Positions 33,338 through 41,986 of a stretch of DNA of 64,000 bases are shown here, piece by piece (position 1 is the first letter of the stretch; each line of letters opens with the position of its first letter). This DNA comes from CAYNWT01 sp964450955 (GTDB lineage: Bacteria > Planctomycetota > Planctomycetia > Planctomycetales > Planctomycetaceae), in NCBI GenBank assembly GCA_964450955.1, contig CAYVFI010000027.1:1-64000 (forward strand). The letters run 5' to 3'. A program made the translations under genes and the position numbers. The notes under the pieces are model-generated. The model worked only from the letters and a program-made list of their open reading frames with translations. It made no database searches and was not told where the DNA came from.

Positions 33338-34564
33338 ATGACGAATGCAACAATTGCTGTTGGTGGCAAGACAATCGAACAGGCTCTTGGTGAATTGTCT
33401 GACATGACGGCCGGTGTGCCGGTGATTGCCGTGGAAGAGTTTTCGCAACGGCTTGAACGATTACAGGCCATGATGCAAGAACGCGGCGTCGGGGCGGTCT
33501 ATCTGCATGCAGGCACCAATCTATATTACTTCACCGGCCTGAAGTGGGGCGCCAGCGAACGCATGGTTGCAGCCATCGTGCCCGCCGAAGGAGACATCGC
33601 CTACATCGCGCCGAAGTTCGAACTGGATACACTGCGGGACTACTGGAAGATTCCCGCCACAATCATGGCGTGGGAAGAACACGAGAGCCCGTACGCATTG
33701 CTGGGCGAAACGCTTGAATCGATGGGAGCCACCGGCAAAGAACTATTGCTGGATGAAGCCACGCCTTACTTCATCGTTCATGGAATCCAGTCAGCCAATC
33801 CGGGAATCAAGCTGGGGCACGCTCAACCGCTGACACAGGCCTTACGCAGCCGAAAGTCAAAAACGGAACTCAACCTGATTCAACGCGCGCATGAAATGAC
33901 GCTTACCGTTCACGCCGCGGCAGCTTCTATCCTGAGGCCGGGTATCACAACTCCGGAAGTCGTTGACTTCATCGACAAAGCGCATCGCAAGGTCGGTGCG
34001 GCGGCGGGTTCGTACTTTTGCATCGTGCTGTTCGATGTCGGCACGTCGTTTCCTCACGGTGTGAAAGATTCGCAAACGCTGCGTGAGAACGACTGGGTTC
34101 TGTTCGACACCGGGTTCCAGCTAGACGGTTACCACTCGGACATCACTCGCAGCTTTTGTTTTGGCACACCAACCGAAGCTCATCGCGTGGCATGGAACGC
34201 TGAAAAGGCGGCTCAGATTGCAGCCTTCGAAGCGGCGAAACCGGGCGAGCCTTGTGAAGTCTGTGACAACGCGGCGCGAGCGTCTTTGGAAAGTGCTGGC
34301 TATGGTCCCGGCTATGAACTACCCGGACTGCCGCACCGGACCGGCCATGGTTGTGGGCTGGACATTCACGAAGGCCCCAATCTTGTTCGCGGCGAGATGA
34401 CGCCTCTGGATGTTGGCATGGTCTTCAGCAGCGAACCGATGCTGGTGATTCCTGACCAGTTTGGTATCCGCCTGGAAGATCATTTCTACATGACCGAATC
34501 CGGGCCGAAGTGGTTCACGGAACCATCGCATTCGATTGATGATCCGTTTGGGATCAATGCGTAA
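33338..34564 (+). CDS. M24 family metallopeptidase (Xaa-Pro aminopeptidase-like)
   Basis: 408 residues from the ATG at 33338 (a TTG four codons upstream is possible). An N-terminal creatinase-like domain (about 30-170, GVGAVYLHAGTNLYYFTGLKW) precedes the pita-bread catalytic domain (about 180-405). The five metal ligands are all visible: Asp in LFDTGFQLD, Asp in YHSDITRSF, His in GHGCGLDIHEGP, Glu in FSSEPML and Glu in GIRLEDHFYM. The enzyme removes N-terminal residues before proline or cleaves X-Pro dipeptides in the cytoplasm. It is a single gene bracketed by two copies of an inverted repeat. Confidence 0.93.
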   Translation: MTNATIAVGGKTIEQALGELSDMTAGVPVIAVEEFSQRLERLQAMMQERGVGAVYLHAGTNLYYFTGLKWGASERMVAAIVPAEGDIAYIAPKFELDTLRDYWKIPATIMAWEEHESPYALLGETLESMGATGKELLLDEATPYFIVHGIQSANPGIKLGHAQPLTQALRSRKSKTELNLIQRAHEMTLTVHAAAASILRPGITTPEVVDFIDKAHRKVGAAAGSYFCIVLFDVGTSFPHGVKDSQTLRENDWVLFDTGFQLDGYHSDITRSFCFGTPTEAHRVAWNAEKAAQIAAFEAAKPGEPCEVCDNAARASLESAGYGPGYELPGLPHRTGHGCGLDIHEGPNLVRGEMTPLDVGMVFSSEPMLVIPDQFGIRLEDHFYMTESGPKWFTEPSHSIDDPFGINA

Positions 34565-34648
34565 GTGCGCTTGAATTTGTAGTGGAACTCGACGGTGGTT
34601 GAACCGTGGCGCGTGTGCGCCAACACGGCAGTGGCGGTGTTTTTTTGC

Positions 34649-34826
34649 AACCACGAAAGGCACGAAAAGACATGCTCGGAAGAAGCGTGACTGTGTTGGT
34701 AGTGGGGNNNNNNNNNNCCCCCCCCCCCCCCGCCAAACCCCACCCCCCCCCGGGCCCCCCCCCCCCACTACCAACCGACCGCGCATCCTTTTCGTGTATT
34801 TCGTGCCTTTCGTGCCTTTCGTGGTT
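34649..34826. repeat. Interspersed inverted repeat, copy B, holding the assembly gap
   Basis: Outer arms: AACCACGAAAGGCACGAAAAG at 34649-34669 against 34787-34826, where TTTCGTGCC occurs twice and TTTCGTGGTT ends the arm. Inner arms: TTGGTAGTGGGG (34696-34707) is a perfect reverse complement of 34763-34774. The centre is 10 Ns plus C-rich low-complexity sequence. No gene is present in the surrounding gap 34565-34924. Confidence 0.7.
34708..34717. other. Assembly gap of 10 Ns with flanking homopolymer
   Basis: Ten Ns, then near-pure C tracts (34718-34731 and on to about 34766). The flanks look like read-end artefact around a hairpin rather than real sequence. True length and content at this point are unknown, and continuity across it should be treated as inferred. 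Confidence 0.95.
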
Positions 34827-34924
34827 GAATTCGACCGCGCACCGATTGCGATTTGTCCGGCTCGTCCCGCTGGCCAAGGTCGACTTACCGCCCCCCCACT
34901 GCGGATCACTACTTCTCGGATCAG

Positions 34925-37900
34925 CTACTCCTTGTCGTCCTCCTTCACGCCAAGTTTCTCCAGCATCACTTCAACGGCTTTCGCGATCTGTTTGTCTTCG
35001 CCCTTTGCCGTGGATTCAGGGTCGTTCTTGATCAGGTGGTCGGGTTCGGTCTGGTTGTTTTCCAGGTACTCGCCTTTGGTGTTCTTCATGCCGACCTGTG
35101 GCACACCGACTCGCATGTCGCCGGATAATGATGTTTCCCACCAGACGGCGGTCATTGTTCCGGGAACCGGCATGCCGACCATCTCGCCGATGCCCAAAAC
35201 GTTGTACGTGTATGGGAATGCGTGGGCGTCGCTGTAATTGCCTTCGCCCATGACCAGGATGGATGGCTTGTTCCACTGGTCCAGCGAGTCACCATGGTAT
35301 TTGCGGCCGCGAACGTGCATCGTGACGTATTCTTTGCCGGACAACAGCTTGGCCAGGTCGTTGTGCAACCAGCCGCCGCCGTTCCAGCGTGTGTCGACAA
35401 CGATGGCTTCCTTGTCGAAATTGCGGCCGAGAATTTCTGAGTAAACAACTCGGAAGCTGGCGTCGTTCATGCCGCGAACATGCACGTAACCGAGCCGGCC
35501 GTCGGAGAGTTTTTCAACCAGCTCGCGGCGGTTCTTCACCCATCGTTCATACATCAGCTGAGATTCGTCGCCCGTCGAAATGGCGATTGTGACTTCGTCG
35601 AACCGAGTTCCATCCTCGCGGGTGATAGAAAGACGAACTCGCTTGCCGGCTTTGTGGTTCAGCAGGCTGGCAAAGTTGGCCGTGCCGTCCAGTTTGACAC
35701 CGTCGATAGCGGCCAGCTTCATGCCGGCTGCGATCGAACTTTTCGCTTTCTTCAGCGGGCTCTTGTCCAGAACTTCAACGATCGTCAGTGGCCCGGACGT
35801 ATCGCTCATGTCAAACAGCACGCCCAGCGACGCTGTTCGGTCCGCGCCTTTTGCCGGACCGGGTCGATACGAAACCCCAATGTGGGATGCGTTCAATTCA
35901 CCCGTAAGTTCTGCCATCAGATCAGCCAGGTCGCGGTTGTGACCGATGGACGGCAACTTGGCCGCATACGCAACCTTCATCGCGTCCCAGTCGATACCGT
36001 GGAAGTCACGTTTGTAAAACTTGTCTTTGATCTGCCGCCAACCGTGTTCGAACATGTAAGCGCGTTCGGCTTCGGGTTTGAGTTCCATTACCGCGTTAAA
36101 CGCAATTGGCTTTGCGCTGTCCAGTGAACCGATACCGGCGTGACTTAGCGAACCGCCCGACAGGAAGAACATGGTTTTTTCGTCGGCGGATACTTCAAAG
36201 CCGGCTCCGTTACCCAGCTTCTTAACCAGCATGGTTTCGTCCTCGCGAAAGTCTCGCATCCAGAGTTCACTGCGGCTGTTGTCACTCTTCAGGTAGTACA
36301 GTTTGGACATGTCCTTTGTCAGGTACGCTTGAGTGATATCTGCTGAGTTCTTTGTAAGCCGTACGGTGCGATCGTCCTGGTTCTCCCAGTCAATTTTGAT
36401 GTCGGCAACCGTATCTGCGGCGTCATCTTTCTTGTCGTCCTTCTTCTTGTTCGCTTCCTTAAGTTCCTTCGCAAGCTCATATTCCTCTTTGCTTAGCGAG
36501 AACTTATCGAACGCGTCCTGATTCAGGAACGTGGCCATCACGTCGAACTCACGCCCCCAGCTTCCATGGTCCCGCTGCCCATATCGCGCGCTCGCCCACA
36601 GGACGACGTTGCCGCCACGACTCCAAATTGGTGACTGGTCGGTGTAGCCGGAATGGCTAATGTCAATCGGCTGCGCAGAACCATCGGCCGGGAAGATGCC
36701 GATGTTTGGGACGAACAATCGCCCACGCGGTGAGTAATCGGCAATCAGCCACTTGCTGTCAGCCGACCAGTCGAAAAAGATGTCGCCGTCGCTGTACGAG
36801 TAGTTGTGCTGTTTGCCCAACGCCACGTTGGTGTCGCCGGTCTTGCGATTCAGGACCTGGATTTCGTCGCGACCAGCCAGGAACGCGATCTTTGTGCCAT
36901 CCGGTGAGTACCTCGGTTGGAAGCTCTCAGTTTCGGCGGCGTAGATTTCCTTTTCGTCCAGCTTCGTTGCCGCGAAGAAATACTTCTCGCGCTCGTCGGC
37001 GATTGTTGACTCGAACAGCTTCCACTTCCCGCCGCGTTCGCCCGCGTATAGCAATGTGCGACCGTCTTTGTGGAACGAAACGCTGCGTTCCTGTTCCGGT
37101 GTATTCGTAACGCGAATCGTTGTTTTGAAGTCACGACTGGTCACAAATATTTCGCCACGCGACACGATGGCGACTTCTTTTCCGTTCGGCGATACGGCGA
37201 ATTCGGTGATATCGGTCAACTGCCTGGTCGTGTAGTCGTTGGCCTGCGTATCTGTGTGAAAACTGACTTCAATGCGTTTTGGTTCGTCGCCAGCTTTGTG
37301 AGTGTAAATGCTGCCGTGCCACGAGTACGCCATCAGGCCGTCCGTCGAAACGGACAGGTAGCGAACCGGGTGCGTTTTGAATTTGGAAACCTGCTTCTTG
37401 CTTCCGCCTTCGGCATCCATCTGCCACACGTTGAAGCTGTTGGTTCCGTCTTCGGACAGATAGTAAAAGCCATCGCCTCCAAAGACCGGGTTGTGATCGC
37501 CGCCTTTGAAGTCGGTGAGCTGCGTGTGTTCTCCGGATTCCAAATCGTGAACCCAAATGTCGCGAGCGAACGCGGACACGTCATGCTTACGGAATTCAAT
37601 TTCGTAGGCTTTCTCGTCGCGATAAACGATCTGTTTTCCGTCCTCGCTGTAGCGTGCTTCAGATGCCGGGATGGTTGAGATCATTCGCGGCGTGCCGCCG
37701 GCTGTTTTTACTTCGTACAGCTCGGCCATCCGCCCGGTCGGAAACAAACTGGTCTCCGCCGTATCGGTTCGAGCCGACTTGAACAGAACCGCCGAACCAT
37801 CCGGAGAGAAATCAGATGGAACATCATGAGCACTATGCCGAGTCAACCGAGTCGCCTTGCCACCCATTGCCGGCATCACAAATACATCCATGTTGCCATG

Positions 37901-38161
37901 CCGATCAGAAGCAAACGCAACCTGCTTCCCATCGCGCGACCAAACAGGGTGTCCTTCCCAGGCACTATGAATCGTTAACGCTCGAGCCTGCCCGCCTTCA
38001 GAAGCGACCGAATAGATGTCGCCCATGTACGTAAACAGGATGCTCTTTCCATCCGGCGAGATTGCCGTCTGCCGATACCAGTCGCTGTTTTCCTGAGCCG
38101 AAGCCGTCACAGTCAGCAGAGTGCCAAGGACGAAAGTAAGACAGTGAAGTCGTCGCATCAT
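34925..38161 (-). CDS. Exported tricorn-like S41 protease
   Basis: 1078 residues with signal peptide (LHCLTFVLGTLLTVTASAQ). The N-terminal two-thirds are PD40/beta-propeller repeats (AISPDGKSILFTYMGDIYSV, PVWSRDGKQVAFASDRHGN, PRYSPDGTKIAFLAGRDEI). Then follow the tricorn C1 helical segment (FEHGWRQIKDKFYKRDFHGI, with the SH pair in LNASHIGVSYR), a PDZ domain (about 770-850) and the S41 core, VVDTRWNGGGWLHND. The nucleophile Ser-Asp pair is in GEGNYSDAHAF and the substrate-binding Glu in NNQTEPDH. Archaeal tricorn degrades peptides released by the proteasome; bacterial exported versions probably degrade peptides in the periplasm. It lies 117 bases downstream of nnrD, possibly the last gene of the overlapping cluster. 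Confidence 0.92.
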   Translation of the reverse strand: MMRRLHCLTFVLGTLLTVTASAQENSDWYRQTAISPDGKSILFTYMGDIYSVASEGGQARALTIHSAWEGHPVWSRDGKQVAFASDRHGNMDVFVMPAMGGKATRLTRHSAHDVPSDFSPDGSAVLFKSARTDTAETSLFPTGRMAELYEVKTAGGTPRMISTIPASEARYSEDGKQIVYRDEKAYEIEFRKHDVSAFARDIWVHDLESGEHTQLTDFKGGDHNPVFGGDGFYYLSEDGTNSFNVWQMDAEGGSKKQVSKFKTHPVRYLSVSTDGLMAYSWHGSIYTHKAGDEPKRIEVSFHTDTQANDYTTRQLTDITEFAVSPNGKEVAIVSRGEIFVTSRDFKTTIRVTNTPEQERSVSFHKDGRTLLYAGERGGKWKLFESTIADEREKYFFAATKLDEKEIYAAETESFQPRYSPDGTKIAFLAGRDEIQVLNRKTGDTNVALGKQHNYSYSDGDIFFDWSADSKWLIADYSPRGRLFVPNIGIFPADGSAQPIDISHSGYTDQSPIWSRGGNVVLWASARYGQRDHGSWGREFDVMATFLNQDAFDKFSLSKEEYELAKELKEANKKKDDKKDDAADTVADIKIDWENQDDRTVRLTKNSADITQAYLTKDMSKLYYLKSDNSRSELWMRDFREDETMLVKKLGNGAGFEVSADEKTMFFLSGGSLSHAGIGSLDSAKPIAFNAVMELKPEAERAYMFEHGWRQIKDKFYKRDFHGIDWDAMKVAYAAKLPSIGHNRDLADLMAELTGELNASHIGVSYRPGPAKGADRTASLGVLFDMSDTSGPLTIVEVLDKSPLKKAKSSIAAGMKLAAIDGVKLDGTANFASLLNHKAGKRVRLSITREDGTRFDEVTIAISTGDESQLMYERWVKNRRELVEKLSDGRLGYVHVRGMNDASFRVVYSEILGRNFDKEAIVVDTRWNGGGWLHNDLAKLLSGKEYVTMHVRGRKYHGDSLDQWNKPSILVMGEGNYSDAHAFPYTYNVLGIGEMVGMPVPGTMTAVWWETSLSGDMRVGVPQVGMKNTKGEYLENNQTEPDHLIKNDPESTAKGEDKQIAKAVEVMLEKLGVKEDDKE

Positions 38162-38278
38162 TTGATATCGCCAGATTCATGTTCCGAGTATCTTCGCGCC
38201 AATGGCGCCGCAGTTTCACTCATGATCGTATGCCATCGAGAGGATGCAAGCCGAAGCCGGTTCAATTCGCCACGCGTG

Positions 38279-39112
38279 CTACTGGGCATGCTGTTGGAAC
38301 GCCGCGGGTAACGCGTTCGCAATGTGCAGTGCGGTCATTGAAATTTCACCGAATTGGTCACGAGCAATGTCGCCGGCCAGTCCGTGAATAAACACACCCA
38401 AAACCGCCGCATCCAATGGTGAGTAATCCTGCCCCAGCAGCGCGGTGATGACTCCCGTTAGGACATCACCCGAACCGCCCGTGGCCATGCCCGGGTTGCC
38501 GGTTGTGTTTTCGTATTGGACAGAACCATCGGTCACCAGCGTTCTGTTGCCTTTCAGAACCAGAACCAGCTGGTTCTGCGCCGCGAAGCTTTTCGCGCGA
38601 TTGCGGCAATCGGTGGGTGACAGGTTGGGTTCGCTGATCAAACGACGGAACTCGCCGATGTGGGGTGTGAGAATTCTGGGGCCTGCTGATTGCCGAAGAA
38701 TTTCAGGAACCGCTGCCAGTGCGTTCAAAGCGTCGGCGTCGATGACCATTGGACCGCTAAAGGAACCGTAAAGCTGCGTGACCAGTGGTTGTACGTGTTC
38801 GCCCTGACCCGTGCCGGGGCCGATACCAACACTGGTTGCCGCTTCGGTGAGTTCCTGCAGTCGATCGGTCTCTTCCAACGGAACCGTCATGTAGCACGGG
38901 TTGAACCCGGCCACTGTTTCGAGGCATCGATCGGGAACTGCCAACGTCACCAGGCCAGCTCCGGACCTCAGCGTGCTCAAGCCTGTCAGACAAACTGCCC
39001 CAGTCATCCCGCGCGATCCACCGATGACCAGCGCGCGGCCGTGGGTGCCTTTGTGCGAGTCGGGGTCACGGGGTTTTAGGTTCGGAACGTCCATGCTGTC
39101 TCTCACGATCAT
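38279..39112 (-). CDS. nnrD: ADP-dependent NAD(P)H-hydrate dehydratase
   Basis: 277 residues, the C-terminal YjeF-type repair enzyme that dehydrates the S form of damaged NAD(P)H hydrates. Motifs: KGTHGRALVIGGSRGMTGA, SVGIGPGTGQ, VIDADALNALA, ILTPHIGEFRRL and the ADP/ATP-binding NPGMATGGSGDVLTG. The epimerase half (NnrE) is not fused here, whereas many bacteria have a fused two-domain protein. The ATG at 39112 overlaps the ankyrin gene stop in ATGA; an internal ATG six codons on is an alternative with GAGAG upstream. It belongs to a minus-strand run with the ankyrin and DUF6807-like genes. Confidence 0.93.
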   Translation of the reverse strand: MIVRDSMDVPNLKPRDPDSHKGTHGRALVIGGSRGMTGAVCLTGLSTLRSGAGLVTLAVPDRCLETVAGFNPCYMTVPLEETDRLQELTEAATSVGIGPGTGQGEHVQPLVTQLYGSFSGPMVIDADALNALAAVPEILRQSAGPRILTPHIGEFRRLISEPNLSPTDCRNRAKSFAAQNQLVLVLKGNRTLVTDGSVQYENTTGNPGMATGGSGDVLTGVITALLGQDYSPLDAAVLGVFIHGLAGDIARDQFGEISMTALHIANALPAAFQQHAQ

Positions 39113-40248
39113 TTCCGAGACAGCAGGCGAGCGATCTCTTTGGATTCAGCGTGCTTGCCGGCTTTGGCGACGTCGATGGCGGTCTGACCGCGGTTGTTGG
39201 CGTGCGTTCTGTCGCTGCCGACCTTCTTGAGTAGGCGAATGGTCTTCTTCTTTTTCTCAACGTCTTTAATCGTCGAACGCACGGCATCAAACAAAGCCGT
39301 CTCTCCCTTCAGGTCCGCGACATCAACCGTCGCGCCGTGTTCCAACAGAACCTTGATAGCGTCGATGAACCCGGCTTTGGCGGCTCGATGGAGTGCCGTT
39401 TTTCCTTTGTGGTCCTGGTGGTTCACATCGGCGCCATGCTTGAGTAGCAAAGCCACCTCTTTCGGGTTGCCGCCGCGATCACCTCGGCACAGATAAACCA
39501 GTTCTTCGCTCTCGCTTTTCTTCGACGGCCGCTTCACGCCAAACGCGGAAACGACCTTGTAGAGTTCCACGTCATCAGGATGAGTTCTCGGAGCGAAGGC
39601 CGGGTCGGCTCCGTTTTCCAGCAGTAAACGAACCATCGGTGCGCTGTCGTTGGCCGCGATGAACAGCGATTTTTCGTTACCCCGAATCGTGGCGCCTTTT
39701 TCAATGAGGAACCGAACCGTCTCTTCGCTGCCGCCACGCAAAGCGTAACACAGCGGCGTCGCCCACTCGGCCGGTTCGATGTAAAAGCTGACGGGAGCGT
39801 CCTTGTCAGCCATCACGTACTGCGGGTGTCCTTCGTTAAGACGCTTCTTGCTGCGACTGAGAAACTTCTTCACTCCGGCAACATCGCCCAGAAACGCGGC
39901 CGTATGAATATTCAGCTTCGCGCCTTTGCGTAGGAGAAAGTCCGCGACGTCATCTCGCTTTTTAAACCGGGCGATGCAGTAGCAACTGACTTCGACAAAG
40001 TACGGCGTGTAGTAGGTTCCGCACGCATCGATGTCGGCCTTGCGGCGGACAAGGTACTTGACCATTTCCAGCTTGCCACGATGCGCGGCTTCCCACAGCA
40101 TGGTTCGACCGTGCGAACCGATACGGTGAATCCATTTCGGCCGAGCTTTCAGGATAGCGCGCACGGAATCTAAATCACCGCGCCCGGCGGCAGCCACGCC
40201 GATCTTCAGGAAATCGCTTTCCTTACCGGGGAACCTGATGTCGCTCAT
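39109..40248 (-). CDS. Ankyrin-repeat protein
   Basis: 379 residues, no signal peptide. About eight to ten ankyrin-like units are seen, the clearest being GRTMLWEAAHRGKLEMVKYL, ATPLCYALRGGSEETVRFLI, GKTALHRAAKAGFIDAIKVL and GETALFDAVRSTIKDV. Ankyrin proteins mediate protein-protein contacts; no enzymatic domain is attached. It overlaps its neighbours by four bases at both ends (ATGA junctions with nnrD and the DUF6807-like gene), so it is translated as part of a coupled operon. What it binds is unknown; the repeat irregularity in the middle (residues 90-130) may mark a non-ankyrin insert. Confidence 0.88.
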   Translation of the reverse strand: MSDIRFPGKESDFLKIGVAAAGRGDLDSVRAILKARPKWIHRIGSHGRTMLWEAAHRGKLEMVKYLVRRKADIDACGTYYTPYFVEVSCYCIARFKKRDDVADFLLRKGAKLNIHTAAFLGDVAGVKKFLSRSKKRLNEGHPQYVMADKDAPVSFYIEPAEWATPLCYALRGGSEETVRFLIEKGATIRGNEKSLFIAANDSAPMVRLLLENGADPAFAPRTHPDDVELYKVVSAFGVKRPSKKSESEELVYLCRGDRGGNPKEVALLLKHGADVNHQDHKGKTALHRAAKAGFIDAIKVLLEHGATVDVADLKGETALFDAVRSTIKDVEKKKKTIRLLKKVGSDRTHANNRGQTAIDVAKAGKHAESKEIARLLSRK

Positions 40249-41192
40249 TTGTCTCGCGACGCCTGACCGTCATCGGCAGCGGCTTTCACGTACTGTTGGT
40301 AGACGTCGGCCACTTTGCCCGCTGCGGTATCACCATCGTGGATGTACATGGCATACCGGAGTCGCAGTTTTTCGCCCGCGGCCAGCTTCACGTGTTTCGG
40401 TTCTTCTTTGCCCTTCGTGTAAGCGGCGTCGCCGAACGGGCTAATTGAAAACAAACCATAATTGCGAACATGGTACCGCGACTTGCGCATGTTTTTCGGA
40501 TGATCGAACAGTGCGATGCCGTAGGTGTTGTCGTTCACTTTGCCGTAGTAGTCGACCCACGCAGATGTTTGGCCCCAGCATTTGCCGGTTCCTTTCTTGC
40601 CGTCCGCATTCACAACCTTGCCGGTTTCTTTTTCTCGCAGGCTGTTGACCATACGGAAGCCAAACAGACCTTCTTTCGTATCGCCGAACTCAACAGGGCC
40701 ATGGTTCGCAACGAAGGTGATGTCGTACGTCACCAGCCGATTAGGAAACACGACAATCGATGTTTCTTCATCAATAATCGGCTTACCTTCCAGCGACTGC
40801 CATGAGTTCATCACGCGCAGTTGCGGCATGCGTTTACCGCCGACTGTTACCAGGTTCGAGTGGGCTCCCGTGGTGAGGATCTTTCCTTTTTCGGCCCAGA
40901 AGTCGACGTCGTTCACTTTGTCTACGGACACCCAGACACCTTTGTGATGGGGGTGGTCTTCGGGATCTTTCAATGCTCGCGTTAGAACGGTTCCATCGGC
41001 CGATCGAACCGGCAGCAGAAACGGTTTCGGCAGCGCACCCATTTTGTTCATGCGATACACGGCGAACGGTTTGTCGCCGATCTTGATATCCACGCTCTTG
41101 CCATCCTTGCCCGGCACCATGGTGACTTGCGCGTTCTGAGCAGCAGCGGGGAACGCGATTAAAGCCAGCAGAATTGGAGTCAACAGTTTCAT
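40245..41192 (-). CDS. Exported DUF6807 (PmoA-like) protein
   Basis: 315 residues with signal peptide (LLTPILLALIAFPAAAQ). The body is a beta-rich domain with HPHHKGVWVSVDKVNDVDFW, the His-rich pattern typical of this planctomycete/bacteroidete family annotated as methane-oxygenase-PmoA-like, later DUF6807. Despite that label there is no membrane anchor of a real methane monooxygenase, so a role in carbohydrate handling in the periplasm is more likely; this is inference. Its stop overlaps the ankyrin gene start (ATGA), making it the first gene of the cluster 38279-41192. Confidence 0.82.
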   Translation of the reverse strand: MKLLTPILLALIAFPAAAQNAQVTMVPGKDGKSVDIKIGDKPFAVYRMNKMGALPKPFLLPVRSADGTVLTRALKDPEDHPHHKGVWVSVDKVNDVDFWAEKGKILTTGAHSNLVTVGGKRMPQLRVMNSWQSLEGKPIIDEETSIVVFPNRLVTYDITFVANHGPVEFGDTKEGLFGFRMVNSLREKETGKVVNADGKKGTGKCWGQTSAWVDYYGKVNDNTYGIALFDHPKNMRKSRYHVRNYGLFSISPFGDAAYTKGKEEPKHVKLAAGEKLRLRYAMYIHDGDTAAGKVADVYQQYVKAAADDGQASRDK

Positions 41193-41296
41193 TGCGAGAG
41201 CCTCAAAGGTTGGTGCACCGTTGGATCAACTTGCTACCCAGTATCGCGGTTCTTAGGCTCTGACGTCCACCTTCAAACTAACTACGCGAATATCCA

Positions 41297-41890
41297 ATGC
41301 CACGCCACTTTGCTCCGACACGCCCGATGTCTCCACCCGCTGCCAAAGATGGCCCCTGGGAATTGACGCTGGCCGGCGAACTTACCGACAAGCATTCGGA
41401 CCTGGTCATGCAGTTCACCGAAGTACCGATGCGAAGCACGGGGACATTGTGGATTGATTCGTGTGGGGGCAGTGTCTACGCAGGCCTGTCGATCGCGACC
41501 ATCATTCGACTACGTGGCTTAAACGTGACCGCAATGGTGGCCGGAGAATGTTCGTCGGCCGCGCTGCTTCCGTTTGCCGCGTGTTCGAAGCGATACGTCA
41601 CGCCGCATTCGACGTTGTTGTTCCATCCAATGCGATGGGCGTCGGAAGAAGATGTTCAGTTGGAACAGGCCACTGAGTGGGCTCGGCATTTCAAATTGCT
41701 CGAAGAGAACCTGGACGGCCTGCTGGCGAAGATGTTTGGAGTGTCGGAAGAATTTCTGGCCAAATGGTGCCGCCCCGGCCGGTTCGTTAGCGGCCCGGAA
41801 ATTGTCGAAGCGGGTTTGGCTCAACTGGTCACGTTGTTTGACGGACCACTGACGAACCAAATTGCAGCCAGCCGAAACACCGAAAGCTGA
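41297..41890 (+). CDS. ClpP-like serine protease with doubtful triad
   Basis: 197 residues with a ClpP-like fold. The Gly-rich oxyanion strand is IDSCGGSVYAGLSI, the nucleophile Ser is in GECSSAALL, and the catalytic His is in LLFHPMRW, all where ClpP has them. By eye, the third triad position (Asp before N-F in TDRDNF of ClpP) reads CRPGRFVSGPE here, so the Asp appears to be Gly. Low similarity outside these blocks, a Pro-rich N-terminus and no nearby ClpX or ClpA separate it from housekeeping ClpP. It may be an accessory subunit. It opens a plus-strand series but is about 100 bases from its nearest downstream gene. Confidence 0.8.
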   Translation: MPRHFAPTRPMSPPAAKDGPWELTLAGELTDKHSDLVMQFTEVPMRSTGTLWIDSCGGSVYAGLSIATIIRLRGLNVTAMVAGECSSAALLPFAACSKRYVTPHSTLLFHPMRWASEEDVQLEQATEWARHFKLLEENLDGLLAKMFGVSEEFLAKWCRPGRFVSGPEIVEAGLAQLVTLFDGPLTNQIAASRNTES

Positions 41891-41986
41891 ACAGACGCCA
41901 GCAAAACGCTCTCCGCGCATTTTGATCAAAACGTAACTACAATGGGCTCAGCTCGAACTCTCAAACCAAACACCAGACGCAACAAC

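Noticed and set aside
34599..35237. Plus-strand frame crossing the assembly gap into the tricorn-like gene
   Set aside because: It runs through the Ns, through C-homopolymer and antisense to a well-supported protease gene.
35480..36127. Plus-strand frame of about 215 codons
   Set aside because: Antisense to the catalytic part of the tricorn-like protease; no domain, start signal or composition of its own.
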